The notes under the pieces: model-generated
Database searches by the model: none
Seen by the model: only the letters and a program-made list of their open reading frames with translations
What the model was told of the DNA's origin: nothing
Shown here: one piece after another, positions 48,068 to 62,334 of the stretch
Layout: every line of letters starts with the position of its first letter
Numbering within the stretch: the first letter of the stretch is position 1
DNA from: Brachynemurus nebulosus
Taxonomy: Eukaryota > Arthropoda > Insecta > Neuroptera > Myrmeleontidae
Assembly (NCBI GenBank): GCA_035578155.1
Contig: JAPWDM010000003.1
Location: 68,006,142-68,070,141, forward strand
Direction of reading: 5' to 3'
DNA length: 64,000 nucleotides
Made by a program: the position numbers and the translations under genes

Positions 48068-49979
48068 TACCTCGTTCACATTGGAGCGGTAAGTACTAGG
48101 TCGAACGTATCAATAGGTTACTTTAAATGTATCTGTCGCCGCTGGATTGTAGAATAGATTAGATTACAAAATGCCCAGTCGTTTTACGAAATGCCCCTGT
48201 TTTGGTTCAGTTGTATTGTAAAGATTGTAAATGTATCGTGTTTACCAGTAGGATTATCATATTTCACCATAATTATGCATAATATGCAAAATTGTACTGG
48301 TCTGGGAATGATATAAAACGCATATTTTGAAAATATAATTGATATATTCAGAGCCGGACCTACCCTAAGTCGCGCCCGGAGTAGCCTTGAAAAATGGCGC
48401 CCTTGTAGAAAAATAAAGTTATAAATAAATAATGTTTCAAACTTTTTTTCCTCCCAAAAAACTAGTGACGGGCAAAACAAAAATAGGTTTCTTTGTCCAA
48501 AAATGAAGTTTCGATAGTGTTTCCCCGTCTACTTATTTCTATCAATATATGAATTTTTTCAGATTTAACAAAATTTTTCTAGTTTTTCCAGTCAATTTAT
48601 CAATTGGCGTATATTATAGTCGAAAAGTTTTGTAAAACGGTTGACAGCTTTTAACCATTTTATGAAGCAACGACTCTTTGCAAAACATATAGGTGCAATC
48701 CGGGAGCGATATACTTACCACGCAACTGACGATGCCATCAAAAAACTGATGACTTAATGGGATTAAATTTTTTTCTTAAATTAAGCTTCATTAAAGAGAT
48801 TTGAATTAAGATGACAGGTTGAAGTCTAGGGTCATTTGCGTGTGTATTTTTCACATTTTTGTTGTCCAAATGAAAAAATTCATTTTCGAATTATGACTGA
48901 TGCGATAGAAGAAGTCTCTTCTCTAGTAGTCCTATCGGAGCTCGTGATGGCTTGGTACTGAACCCGTTGGGAATCACTGGTCTAAACCATTTTCTCCTTG
49001 CTATGTATAACATTTTGGCAATAGGTACACATTTCACAACAACATGTGGAAAATACATTTGAGAGAAATTATTTACTTAAAAAAAAATAATATTTATTAA
49101 AACGTAGTATTAACTTATAAAGTAGACGTGTACTTTATATCAGTCAGAACGGTAACAGGACATAAGTAGAACAATTCTGAACTTACACTATCCTGTGAAA
49201 CAAAAGACTTAACACGTAATCCCATTTCATCATTTATTTATGTCCTTTCAACAGCACAACATTCGTATGTAGGTATCCTAGTAGTGTTCACGTGTACCCA
49301 AGCAAGCGCCAAGTAAGTACCAACCTAGAACAAAGCTAGAGCTAGAGCGCTGCGGTACAATACAAGAAATATAATAAATCGCTTTTAAACACTTGACGAT
49401 ATAAACGGCGATGTTGGTGAATGAAATTTTCACCTTCATTCGTCATTTCCGGCAAAGAAAATCCCGCAGAAGGGCGGGCAATAATAGTGAAATAATAAAT
49501 ATTAAATATATGATCATTTTGGTGAAAAATATCTATAATATAAATTTGACAGTTTTTTTGACACTGGTAATTTTTTTTTTCATCTTATAACGTCTTGTTT
49601 AGTATGTATTAACCTCTTGCACGTACATAGATATATCAAAATTATTATAACTTTTCATTTTATCAGATGAGACGTACGTAATTCATTGAAAAAATCGCGT
49701 TAATATTTCCGGATGAGTAAGGTCGCTCGTGTGCAGGAAGGGTTTGAGGAAAAAGTGTTATTTTTAACTCATATATAGTATTCTTATCTTAAGTGTTACT
49801 GTTTAATATAAACGTATTTTTTATGCTATTTTAAGTTAAAGTATTCAACTTTAACAGGCTATTTTATTTTGCGGAAAAACTTTGTTCCTTTTTTTTATTG
49901 GCTTATATGATGTATTAACAGTTCTAGTAAGGTAATCAAAAGGAATAAAAATAGTTTTGGATCCAATTGTTGAATTGAA
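48068..49979. other. Repeat-derived, no gene seen
   Basis: hAT-like ends are visible at 48352 (GAGCCGGACCTACCCTAAGT) and in reverse near 48963-48987 (TTGGGAATCACTGGTCTAAA), but they do not form a pair. Open frames here lack recognisable domains. Confidence 0.4.
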
Positions 49980-50141
49980 TTAGAAATCGCCGCTTCGTTG
50001 CGCGTAATACTTTGAATTTTTTAGCGAATTTCTAGAATGGAAATCAGCTATTACAGCCACTGTCATGACGCGACTTGAGCCCGGGACTATGGCAGAAATT
50101 TGTTTTGAGGTCCCTAGAGACCGAAAATAATATTCACTAAA

Positions 50142-50229
<88 letters not shown>

Positions 50230-50580
50230 ATATATGCTTCCGCGCGATAACTCACGAGCGAAGTATCCAATATTTACGAAATTTAGTAAAAACATTTGGA
50301 AGTCCCAAACCCTTGGATAAGTTCTTCAGTCAGACACGTCGGATACCAAGGAACATGGTTTTTGTTCTTGCAAAAAATTAGTTTTTTGCCAAAATTTCCA
50401 CTTATTCAAAAATTTTTACGAAATTTTTTTACACCATTTAAAAGAGGAGAAAAAATTACATAAAAAAAGTCTTTAAACTATTATTCTATGTCTACTAGTT
50501 TCCGAGCAAAATTAATTTTTATAAACGGAAATTCGCTATGTTATGCAGGATGCTGCGACAGGGGTATTTTAAAATTACAG
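49980..50580 (-). repeat. Reverse copy of the TTAA element with (TA)n
   Basis: It is the reverse complement of parts of 35820-36355 and 37467-37610, with a (TA)n tract at about 50147-50223. It lacks the 1.1-kb insertion seen in the other copy, so it is the pre-insertion state. Its ends were not resolved. Confidence 0.8.
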
Positions 50581-52617
50581 ACCAGTTATATTTCCACAAA
50601 TGCCTCACAGATGGCGTAATTGATAAGTATTAATACACAAAACGAAAAATATTTTCTGAAACTACACGCATTTTTCTCGAAATTACGTTTACCAAATGAA
50701 CGATATAACTCCAGCAATTTTCATTCGATTGATTTAAAATTTGACTTATAACTTTTTAGATAGATTATCCAGAGTGGTGTGCAGGATTTTGTAAATGGAT
50801 TAACAAATGCTTTTTGATGAACAAATTAAGGTTGTGATTTTTTATGAATTTTCGAAATTTTTTTCAGACTGGTGCCATTTAGTGAAAAATCAATGATGGA
50901 ATTTTTTTATGTTCGGCTGCTGCTTGAAAATTGTTATATTGCCTATCATGAACCTCATTGAAAAAAATCATCTGCATTGGACCTGCGTAAAGACATTGAA
51001 AAGTTTTAATAAACTTGATGACATTGCCAAATTAAAAAAAAAATATTATTTTTTCTGAAGTTAAGCTTTATTGAAGTAATTTAAATTAGAGTGATTGGTT
51101 TGGATTAGAGTAATTTCTAATCCAAATTAATAAAAATTTCTGTGCTCAGCACTACAATCGACGTGTAAAAGGCGAATATATTCAATTTTGTACGGTAAAA
51201 ATATAAAAATTATAATTAATCATAGAAAATTTGAAGGATAGAATGTTCTTTCCGTAATATTAGCTCCGTAAAATTTGTAAAACAGCACAGTAAAAAGTTC
51301 CATTGCCGACAATTTAATTGTTTTTCTTACAAAAATTACCATGCTGTCTTAAAATAGAAGAAAAGTAGAAAAAAAGAAAAGAAGCTAATAGTAGAAAGAA
51401 AGACAGGGAAGGTATCAACGCTGTCACATAGCGAGGCAAGCTGCAGAAAATATCAACACAATCATATATGAAGGTCACATAGCAGGATTGGTGGTGTTGC
51501 AAGTAGCTGGTTAGCTGGTGTGGTGTCGTCTGGTGTCGAAGCAGTGTTCATTAGAATGTCTTGACGGATGGTCATCGTTTAATTCATCATTTTGTTACTC
51601 CATTATCTTCAGTATTAGAATATATTGTTGCCAATCATTTTTGTATGGATTATAAAGAATCGAAGGTCGGAAAAGATCGGGCATCTTCGAAGTTTTTACA
51701 GGTACAGCCGAAGCAACATAAGGTTGCGGGTCAGATGCGCAAATGAAAGAGTACGACAACAAGAATTAAACTATAACATATATGCATAAGAGTGTGAGAG
51801 AAGTTGTGTTACCACATTAACACACATGCTATATTTTTTACTTTGGTCGTCGATCGCGCACGCATTATAAGAGAGCATGGTAATTTTTCTGAAATTTTAT
51901 CTACAAAAATTATATGATTTTTCTCTCCGTGTATCAAAATAACGAAATTCCTTTTAAAAATATAACTAGTCCGACAAAAATCTTCTTTCTAGTAACCTGT
52001 CCGTACCTAGTTTTCGTAAAATTGAAGAGAACGGCTTCAAAAATCTATAATTCACTTCCAGTTTGTGAGAAACTGAAAAATACCACGATATAATTTGAAT
52101 TTATCACCGTTTGAGGGGAATGAGAAAACTTATGACCCTCATGATCATCCGTATTTACGTAATATTATTAGATAACTACTGAAAAAAGTTAAGGATTTGG
52201 CCATATTCTAAGAAAATATATATTTAAACTTAATTTTACATAATGGAAAATATTATGTATAGATACGATATTCATGTGCATACGTGCTTGTTATTTTTAT
52301 TTACTAGTTCATATCGCATAAATCATACATACTGGAAAAACTATGATCACACTATTCGGTTCAATACGCCCCATCAAACATCGTCTCTCACCCCTCCTGA
52401 AATAAATTTTCGCGTTCAGTTCAATAAGGGAAAAACTACAAAAATGTTTTGACTTATTTATGAAATAATAATAATAAAAGTAATAAAAGAGGATGGTGTA
52501 GGCTGTGTGTATTGAGACCTAACCTAGCCACAAATTTTTGAGAACCTATTAATTAACTAGCCGTATGTACCCATCCGATGGGATTTGTGTTAAAGATTTA
52601 TTAAATACTAGCCGTAC
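50581..52617. other. No gene seen
   Basis: AT-rich with scattered open frames (for example 51561-51746) that show no domain, signal peptide or splice pattern. A Helitron-like CTAG end (ACTAGCCGTATGTACCCATCC) starts near 52557. Confidence 0.35.
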
Positions 52618-53230
52618 CCGTGACATTGTTCACGCGAAACGTTGAGTAGTTTCTTCTTCCAATTTGTAGTTTCTTGCAACACAAAATGCATTAAATTGTC
52701 TCCAAATTGACAATTGTGTATTTATTGTATTTTTCGGTACACAATTAGCAACATTTTTTTTGATTTAAAATTCAGAAAAATTTCCAAACTACAAAATTTA
52801 TTTACAATTTTTGTTACTATAGTTATGAAATTTTTTATGAAATATGTAAATTGGCGTAATGTGTGTAGATGCTCGAAATAGTTTTTCCATTTTCCCGGAA
52901 TAAAAAGTATCTCAGATGTTGACCCAGGTAATAAGTTATCATCACACCAAATTTCATTAAAATCCGTCCAGTAGTTTTTACGTGATGCGTGAACAGACAG
53001 ACAGCCATAGTAACATATTTTTATATACCACTAACTTCAAAAATGACGAATTTCTATACAAATTTTCATCCCCTATTAAACCTACTTAGGGGACGAATAT
53101 TCAAAAATCCTTTCTTAGTACTCATCTACGTTGCATAGGAGACTCCTGTACAAAATGTCATTCTTCTAAACCCAACGGTTTAGGCTGTGCATTGTCTGTC
53201 AGTCAGTCAGTGTTAGAGATTTATTAAGTA
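52618..53230 (-). mobile_element. Helitron fragment, rearranged
   Basis: The minus-strand 3' end has CGTG...CACG, GGTACGG and CTAG next to T. The interior has one minisatellite unit like the copies at 15 and 38225. The part after 53000 is inverted relative to copy 2, and no 5' TCTATA end is present. Confidence 0.6.
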
Positions 53231-54912
53231 GATTTTTAAGAGACCCAAGGACAGAGGTTCCCAACAATTTTTTTCTTTTATAATAAGATGTATTAACGTT
53301 AAAAAAAAATTAGTTACTATATCAGCATGACTAAAAGAAAAATTTTCTATAAATTTATTGGTCAAATTTTATAGTAGTAAATTCACAGTTTGTAGTAGGT
53401 CGAATAAGAACTGGTACTTAACTTCCTATGAAACTAAAACATCAATAGATATTATCGTTTCCAGACACAATATGACTTTTGGCAACGGTTTTTTTTTATT
53501 GAATTTCAATAAACAATCACAAAAAACTTTTTTTATTTTTTAACTTTTTTGTATAAAATCTAATAATTCAATTTTCGACAGCAAAAAATAAGTTTACGAT
53601 GAAAATTTATTAATATTTTCGCCCAACTCTCGGTTTCTAATTTATTAGTTCTATTTTAGTCGTTTCTTTGTAGTTTCGTTGAAAATTATTAATAAACAAA
53701 TTTTCTTATTAATTAAATGTTATATATTTAGTAATTCTCGCCATTCCCTTATCCCTTTCCTACTTCAACAACACTGACGCTCCAAAATAATTGAGAAAAC
53801 TTTTAAGTAAACAACTTAACGACTGAAAAACGTCGATATTTAAGTTTTAAGTGTCGTCTATTTCAGTATAATTAAAATATTTCAATTTACCAAATAAATT
53901 TCAAGAATGCACCAACTGAAAATTTATCATTTTAACTCGATTTAACTTAAGAAAATGAAATATGTATATTTACACGGTAAATTTCTTAAAACATTTTTAC
54001 ACAAAATTTTGAATTTATTCAATGATTTCAAACAAAATTTTTGGTTATACGTTGATAATTTTCAACGGGATATTTTCCCAGTTGTTCTCTTATTGAACTG
54101 GCGGCTAAAATTTATATCGAAAATTAAATAACTTTATTTTCTATATTTATTACAGTAAGAAAAACTCTCTTGCTAGTAACAATATAAATTAAATTATTCG
54201 AGACCTCTTTACAGCACTAACGTTATAAAAATATTGTTGAATAAAATATTAAACTAAATTTATTATATTCATAAACCGTCACTATCTAATTTTCAAGAAT
54301 AGCTATAGTAATAAAAAAATTGTGAGTATATGCTTAAAAGGCCATACGACTGAAGTGAAAACTTCTCTCGTGATCTCGTAATCGATTCGAAGTAAGTTTC
54401 GAAGTATTCTATAGATAGGACTTTATTAATCGAATCACGGTTATAGATGCACATACGAAGCCAACAACAAAAATGCGGAAAGTAAATAATAAAAAAATTA
54501 TTTTAAAATCGAGTTCAAGATTAAATGCGTCAAAGTTCAAATAATGTTTTCAGAATTGTTTATTTACCATAAAATAATTGCAGCCGGTTGACTTTAATAC
54601 ATATTTAATTAATGTGCTATCAATTATTTAAATTTTAAAATTTATATTGATTTACTTTGGTTTCCATAGATTTGTCGAATTTTAATAGTCTAACATGGAC
54701 AGAAATTAACTAATATTAATATGTAATTACAATAAAAAAAGTGAAATTATTTTTATTTAATTTTTGCTGATTCGAAATATTAATTTAATTATGAGAATGC
54801 TCGCAGTAGGTAAAAAATATATTTATTTTTATTATTATTAAAGAAAAAAATTATTAAATGTAAGATTTCTTAACAGTAATTACATGTCGCAGCAGAATTA
54901 CATATACATATA
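53231..54912. other. No gene seen
   Basis: AT-rich. ATGAGAATGCTCGCAGTAG followed by GTAAAA at 54791 resembles a tiny signal-peptide exon, but it codes only six residues and no partner exon was found. Confidence 0.35.
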
Positions 54913-55683
54913 TAGTGAACGCTCTATATAAACAACCTCTCTATAAGCAACATTCTTTATAAGCAACCTCCAGACAAGCAACTTTTTTTTAGTTCAACTG
55001 TTCTGTGTAAGCAACTTATTTTTTTAAAGCTAAATATTTGAATTAAGTTTAGGCCAATTCAGAAGTAAAATCAGCTGTTCACAACATAACTTCAAATTGA
55101 AAAAAATTCTGTTATTGGAATATGTTTGTGTTTTGTGCAGCCAGTATTGAAGTGAATTTCTGTTAAATAGAATAGTTACTTGAATTCTGTTAGTTTCTGT
55201 TAATTAACACTACAAGACCCGAGCACTTTCACAGTAAAAACATCAATGATGTTATAAATTCTTTTAATTTGGTGATAGAATGGGCAAAAGGAAATGACTT
55301 ACCCTGCAATGAGGTTCTTTTGATACAAAGAATAAGAGAAAAAGCTATCATGAACAAATATATGTAATTGTTTTTGTTGGTTTTGGCAATTAGTGCTGTA
55401 CTAAACCAAAGATTTATTAAAATTTGATTGTTTAATTTTTTTTTTTAAAAAATATAATTAATAACTACGCTTATATGATAATAATAATAAAATGTTTTCT
55501 TTTGCAAAATAAAACTGAATTTATTTATTCTACACAGTTTAGTTAGTAAAAGAAATAAGTAAAAATATTTTCCAGACGCTAAGTATATTTGTACTTCTTT
55601 TTCCCTTATAAGCAACTTTTCTCAATAAACAACTTTTTTATTGAAATTGGTTCAAATGAGTTGCTTATATAGAGCGTTCACTG
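54913..55683 (+). mobile_element. Tigger/pogo-like element
   Basis: TA flanks (54911-54912 and 55684-55685) enclose inverted ends (T/C)AGTGAACGCTCTATATAA followed by (A/G)CAAC repeats (CTCTATAAGCAAC). A plus-strand frame at 55245-55367 reads NSFNLVIEWAKGNDLPCNEV and ends RIREKAIMNKYM, stop; it resembles the C-terminal tail of Tigger/jerky-type transposases. The rest of the gene is missing. Confidence 0.75.
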
Positions 55684-56315
55684 TATTATAAAATTATATC
55701 AATTTGAAGCTTCTAAAAGGTTAATGATATCAAAAATGCTGCGATAAATTAAATAATTTGAACAATATAAAATTAATCCCTTAACAATGGCCAACTAATT
55801 ACTAGCGTTTGTTTCACCTTACAACCATTAGAAATGTTATTATTATCAAACACTGACTATTGAATCGGACATATTAACACTTTCAGTCCCACGTTTTCGG
55901 CATCCGAAAATAATCAAAACAACCGCAGAGGCCGATCGCGATCAATGATTAATTGATTAGTTGGTTACGCATTATGTGTGCGATGTTACCACATCGATTT
56001 GTACTCACACAAACACCAACACACACTATTCTCTTGGTTTCTATAAAAAAATAAACTAATACATAAAAAAATATTTTATATTCTTATAACCACAAGACAC
56101 TATAAAAATATTTGTCTGTTTAGTTTTTTTTACCAGTTTGTTATCTAAACTTTCTGTACATGATTGATTCGAATGTCAAATATATGTACGTATCACGTAC
56201 GTATGTTTACATATACATGTTGAATCATTTTATGTATTTGTTTATATAAAGTTTCTGTAAAAATATTGCCGACTTCCGGGGAAGTTTACTGTGAAAGTGC
56301 TCGGGCTTCATAGCG
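55208..56315. mobile_element. TTAA-flanked inverted ends overlapping the Tigger element
   Basis: TTAA at 55204-55207 and 56316-56319 borders C(A/G)CTA...AAG(A/C)CCCGAGCACTTTCACAG in inverted orientation. The left end lies inside the Tigger element and the right end outside, so simple nesting does not explain it. Confidence 0.55.
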
Positions 56316-56983
56316 TTAACATATGTTTCCTAGAGATACCACAGTCATTAAATTGTGAAGCGTGACTCCATGTTAGTAAACCCAACTTGTAACCACGGAG
56401 ACTTGTTTATAAATATGAGATAAACCATTAAATTGATGGTTTGACGGCCATTTAAGTAATCACAGCAGTCAATTTTTTTGCTTTAATTTCTTAATGTATA
56501 TTTGTAATACACAACATTCTCTCTAGTTGATTCTCTCCTCAATGTAGTCAAAGCATTGTCGTTTTCACTCTCGCATTACAGATTTTTTACACTCTTACGC
56601 AGAGTTACTCTCGCTATAGAAATTTTTATTTCAAAAACTAAAATTCAAAAAAATTCCAAAATCGACTTTTTTGCCCTCAACGCTTTACGTAAACATCAAT
56701 TTACTGAATAGGTCTTTTGTACATAGATTAACTTATACCTAATTAATGTCATGTCCATTGATTATCGAAACTTGAATTGAATTTAATTAGATTTAATTAT
56801 CGTAAATGTTGATGGAACTTATAATTAACAGTTGATACTTCAAAATTTAAACATAACTGATATTCTAGACGAAATACGGTATTAAATAAATGAGTAAATA
56901 ATTAACTAACAACGAAATGTGTTTACTAACGGAAAGTTTTATCAAATTTCAACTTCTTTTTTATTCTTCGCAACTAATTTTTT

Positions 56984-58079
56984 GTAATTAACGTAAAAGC
57001 CCCCATTATGGAACGGTATCTAATACTGGAACCATTTTGATATTTATATATTAATGAAGTTATTTCTGAAAGAAACGTCTGACAACAAATATTATTATTA
57101 CTAGATTGATTGTTTTTCAATTTAAATTCACCTCGCATTTAACGTTTCATTACTTAAGGGAGGAGTTCACGTCAGAAACGGCTAATAAACTAATTTCTTT
57201 CAAATCTCGTTTTTTGTTTTTATTTTGTTCTGTGCTTCTTTACAAACACGATGATATATAAAACATGTTCAAAAAATTTTTTTTTTCAAGTAGAAAAATA
57301 TTTATTTGTGAGCCGCTGCACAGCCAAGTTGCTGCTCCTTTGCAGACAACGCTCGCCCCCCTCGCGATTTGATCAGTAATATAACTACTTGAAGAATCTT
57401 CAGGATAAAGAAAAGAAAAAGGAACAAGAGGGAACAATGTATGAGACTGGAGAGTTTTAATAAACAATGAGTAAACCGCTTCTTTTGCTATTATTATTGT
57501 TTTTTACCGTTTCCGGAAAGTTGTGTCTTTCCCGACAAGGAAAATCATATCTCAAGTACTAGAAAAGATAGAGACTTAATTTTTTTTTATTTTGTTCATA
57601 AACATATTGCGCATAAAGTGGAGTATGCTTTTTCCATTTGAACAATTGAAACTATTTTTAAACATTTTTTTTTAATAAAAAAGTGGGTTTTATAATTTTT
57701 AGAAGCTTGGGCTTACAATTTTATGGTTAATTTCTAAAATTACCTGAAACCCATACTCAGCTTTATGGACAGGTCCTTTAGGAAAAAAATATTCATTACT
57801 TTTTGAGATATGCCGTTCCTTGTAAACGCTTAAAAACTTATGAAAAAGGGCCCCCTCCCACCACAGGGAAGAGTAATGAATGTTTTAAAAACAAAATTTT
57901 CTATTTGAAACCCTCCCTAATTTAAAAAAAATTTCAACAGGCAAAATAATCATAAATAAAAAAGTTGCTTTTTTATTTGAACTCCCTCCTTAATTAAAGA
58001 AATAATTATGTAAATGTCAAAACTGTTCCAGTATTAGATAACGTTCCATAATGGGGGCTTTTACGTTATTGTTAATTAC
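56984..58079. mobile_element. 1.1-kb element with ~50-bp inverted ends
   Basis: Ends GTAATTAAC then ACGTAAAAGCCCCCATTATG, continuing through CTAATACTGGAAC, are inverted at 58016-58079. The interior is non-coding, with only an unassigned minus-strand frame at 57240-57467. The family is unknown. Confidence 0.8.
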
Positions 58080-60324
58080 TTGTTAATGTAATCGTGATTA
58101 TGTTCAAAATGTTAATTCGGATTGTAAGCAGTTATACATTCACCTTGTAAATAAATTACTATGTAGGTACTTTGACCAATTTTTTTTTTCGATAATCAGT
58201 TTAAAAATAATGTTTTATGGTATAGATTCTTCAATATTGTTCTCACTAACGATTTTCGACGTACCATACACACACGAAAAAATAATCAAACGTTGCATTT
58301 GCATCGTAATTTATTATCCGATTCGTTCTGATTCAATTAATTTCATTTTGTGCATTCGATTGGGACGAGCAAACGGGCAATATGTTCTTTGATTTTACAA
58401 ATTTTTTTTCATTTGTGCTGCCCATGCTGATATCAGATGTCAAAATGTTAAAATTTGATGAATTTCCGTATAGAGGATTTATTATTTGTATGTTCAACAA
58501 TAGCGTTGAACTACAAAAGTATTAGATTTTGAATAAAAACGATCTTATAGTGTTAGGGTTAAGGGACGATTGTCAAAAATGTTGGGATATTTTTATAAAA
58601 GGCAGTATCAAATTTAATAGATTTGGGCATTCCATGTTTGCTTTTAACCAATAAAATTCTTTGCAAAAATACCCTTTTTATTTTTGAAAATTCTTATGAC
58701 AATATGTTTCGAATAATATGATCGTTAATCGTTATCAAACTTGTTCTATAATCTTGTATTTCCATGTAGTCCAATTTATGATAAATAATTAAGTCTGTTG
58801 TTTGTTATAATGCTGGTTTTTTGTAGTTTTGTCGTAAGGGGTCACTTGCTTATAAAATAGTGGCTATAATGAATTTTCAAAATTTTCATTTTTCAATGAA
58901 AATGAGCAACAACATAAATGCAAGAAACCTCTTTTATATGTAGAAATTGTACATTATACGCCAACGAAATGAAGTGTGATTTTAACCCCAATGTTTTTTT
59001 GAAATATCAGCTTCTAAAAAACGACCAAAGTAAGTATTTTAGTTAGCTCTGTACAAGCAGTTAACCGATTAGATCCCACTCATGTTTCTACTGGTCAGAT
59101 TTTGATGAATTTCCATGCAAAGATCTAGAATGGCATTATAAAGTAAATCCCCAAAGATGTTCCTTGTATCCTTTCCAGGATAATAGTAAAAGCCCGTATT
59201 ATATATAGCCCGTGTATATAAAAACTTTGGCGGGAAATATGAAATGAAATTATCAGAAGTAAGGTAAATATTGTTAAGATTAAAAAAACCAAATAAAAAG
59301 GTTAATGATCCTTTTTTTAAACTGACGCTACTTATTCTGAACTTTTTAAAACTGACACTACGAAAATAAAAGTGGTTACGTTACTTAAAAGTAAATGTAT
59401 CTGTTACCCCAATATCATGTTATTTTTATTGAGAATATAATTTTTTTTATGTTCAGGAAAATCTGCATACAAATTCTATTCAAAATATTCTAATAGTTTT
59501 CCAATATTTCCATTTAATTTGTCAAAATTTCTAATAGAATTCATATATTATCAAACTACTAAATCATAAGTCGCATTTCATTCCTTCTTTGTTTAACTAT
59601 TTTATAACTAATTATCTTCATCTCTCGTTCACGAAGTTACCCACGAAATATTTGTAACAAAATACGTGGAATAATCTCTACAAGATATTACTCTTTGATT
59701 ACGTTACAACCTAGCGTATTTTAAACATATCTGTCAGTTTTTTGCTGAAATTTTCTATTTTAATATTTATTTTTATCAGTTATTTCAATTTGAATAGGTA
59801 CTTTAAACATATATTTTACTAACACTCGGATAAGGTTTTTTAAGTTAAAATTTAATCAAAATCAATGCAAAAATTTGTAGCAACCAGCATTGCCCATTGC
59901 AGACCCTTTTTAAAATAGGTACTTATAACAGTTCAACTGGAAGCTTTTTAATGGTAATTTTTTTATTATTTAATTATTACGTGTAATATTATGGTCATTA
60001 ACGGGTTAAAAAATTTTGTCATTTGAACATTGGATAGTGTCCTTTTTGAAAATGTTAGCTTTTCAAAAATGTACGTTAATTTTTGATGTTCGTCTCTTGG
60101 ACTATATAGATATATACTACATATACCTACCTGGCAAATTGTGTATTTTGTTCATCATATGAAATTTTTATAGCCGAAATTAAATTTTACATATTTTATC
60201 AAAACATTACGTTGTTTATTAATACTGTTATAGAGTTATAGCATATTACATACATAATACATATCACATGCAATATGTTTAAATAAATTTACATATAATA
60301 TGTAAATAATGTTATACTTTAAAT
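58080..60324. other. No gene seen
   Basis: AT-rich sequence with no element boundaries or coding domain that I can support. Confidence 0.4.
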
Positions 60325-61772
60325 CGGCATTTCTCAAACTTTTGTCCTTCCGTTCCCCCAATTTGATTATGAAAGTAAAATTGTACTCTCTTCTGCAAAA
60401 ATTACCAAAGAATTAGAAACAATATCATGTTGAACGGAAAGATAAGTAAAATTAGTCGCGGATTTAAACTTAGGCTGTGGTTACATTGGATACGAATTCG
60501 TACGAAAATTGACTCGTACGAGCTCGTACGAAATTCATTCGTACGACTGTGTGGTTACATTGGATACGGAATCGTAATACAAATTCGTATTTAAATTTAA
60601 ATTGAAAATCGTTAGTCTATATTGCATGATATCAAACAATGGATCCAGTTACCGAATCTTATTTATTAGAATCACCGTTTCCAAAATTTCTAATTATAGA
60701 AAACAAACAATTCTGGGTAAACGATTATTTAACGATTATTTATTAATCATGTAGAGCAAAAAAGCTGAGTTCTGGAATTACTTTGAGGAAATTTTTCAAG
60801 ACGAGCAGAAATTTTTTGAATACTTGAACATGTCGCAAGTCACATTCAATTACATTTTAAAATCTACTGAATTTCAGCTTCAATATTTAGTTAATTAATT
60901 TTTTATTACACATACTTAAACGTTTTTGTTAGCTTAGGTTAGCTTTATTATAGTGTAAAATATTTAATTAAAAAATTATTTAAACATTTCCTCTGCCACC
61001 TTATTCCACAATTTTTTATTTAACTTTCTATTATGGTAATATTAATGTTTAAATCCCTTAAAGACCGCCTTTGTTCAACAAAAATAATTATTTTTTCTAT
61101 ATCCATTGCATTTTTTCGCACGAATTCGCATCAAACAACAAATCAAAAAGTTGTACGAGCTCGTACGAACGAGTCGTAAGCAGTGTAAGCACGCATGTCT
61201 AAATGTATGCATTTGTTTAATTCGTATAAACTCGTACGAATTCGTACGAATGAATTTTCGGATGAATTTGTATCCAGTGTAACCGCCACCTTAGGTCCAT
61301 CAGGTTCGGGTTTGTGGTGCCATCTTAAGCGTATGTTTGTAGCAAAGATCCGTCAGATAATTTAGAAAATTCATTTTGTCCTATTACTCAAAAATAAAGA
61401 AAATTTTTGTAAATTTAGTTCTAACATTTTTATTAGCCAATATTTTCAAATGCCTATTATGTTTCATTTTGCATAAACTTGAATTTGCTGTTAAAATCTA
61501 AAGTATGTTGTAATATTGTAATAATAATATTGCTGTAAATTTAATAGATTGGACTTGTTTGATAATGGTGATATTGGTCGAAACATGCCATAAGAGTTTC
61601 AATAATAGAAGTGGTATTTGTGCAAAGTAAAGTGTTTTATTTATTAATAGCAAATATGGCTATAGCATAATAATTGTTTAATTTTCCCCATTACAAAAAT
61701 CTGACCTCGTGTTTCTCCTATATCTGATGGACGTACTCTCAGGGTACGCGTACCACACATTGAGAAACACTG
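60325..61772. mobile_element. hAT-like element split by a Harbinger MITE
   Basis: The left end CGGCATTTCTCAAACTTTTG and right end complement CAGTGTTTCTCAATGTGTGG have the common hAT terminus. No matching 8-bp duplication was found, so the pairing is tentative. Confidence 0.5.
60473..61290 (+). mobile_element. Harbinger element, internally deleted
   Basis: TTA duplications (60470-60472 and 61291-61293) flank ends GGCTGTGGTTACATTGGATA and GGTGGCGGTTACACTGGATA. TCGTACGA palindromes crowd both ends. A plus-strand remnant from ATG 60639 reads MDPVTESYLLE, and further on AEFWNYFEEIFQDEQKFFEY and LNMSQVTFNYIL, a Harbinger transposase N-terminal pattern. Confidence 0.85.
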
Positions 61773-62334
61773 TTTTATACAATATATCGAAGAAATAAAC
61801 AAGCGATAGATAACTCTATTCGTCGACAAATCTGTTCATTTTTTTAGGGTTCCGAAGAAACAATCTTGAAAACCGTATAATTTTGCCAGACTCTTATTAA
61901 TTCCTGTAAATCTTCCAATCTATGAATATGAAATATACAGTAAAAAACAAAAATAATAGATTTTTAAGTCTCTATGGTACTTTCCTGCTTTGGAAAGTGG
62001 AGATTAATTTTTTTTTTCACACATCTACCAAATTTTTTTCACATTGTTCACTTAAAATGAATTGGGGGTTTATTTCTGGCCTCCATTTGCAAAATTAGCA
62101 ACTTCAACGTGAGATATTTTGTCCCCCACCGTGGTTTCAAGAAATTTAATAGAATAGAATAATGTTTTAATTTTTAGTACTAAAATGTGAAAGCTTAAGG
62201 GGAGCAGAACTTAAATTTTTTTTCAATTGACCTTTTTTTATTTTGATTGATTATTGTGGCTCGTTTTCTGCTCTTTAAATTGATGTATAACATAAGGGTC
62301 ATAAGGCATATTTCATTTGTATTAGATAAGAAAA

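Noticed and set aside
54791..54815. ATG-containing exon with a GTAAAA donor, like the cluster's first exons
   Set aside because: Only six codons, not hydrophobic enough for a signal peptide start, and no Kazal exon follows before the window ends.
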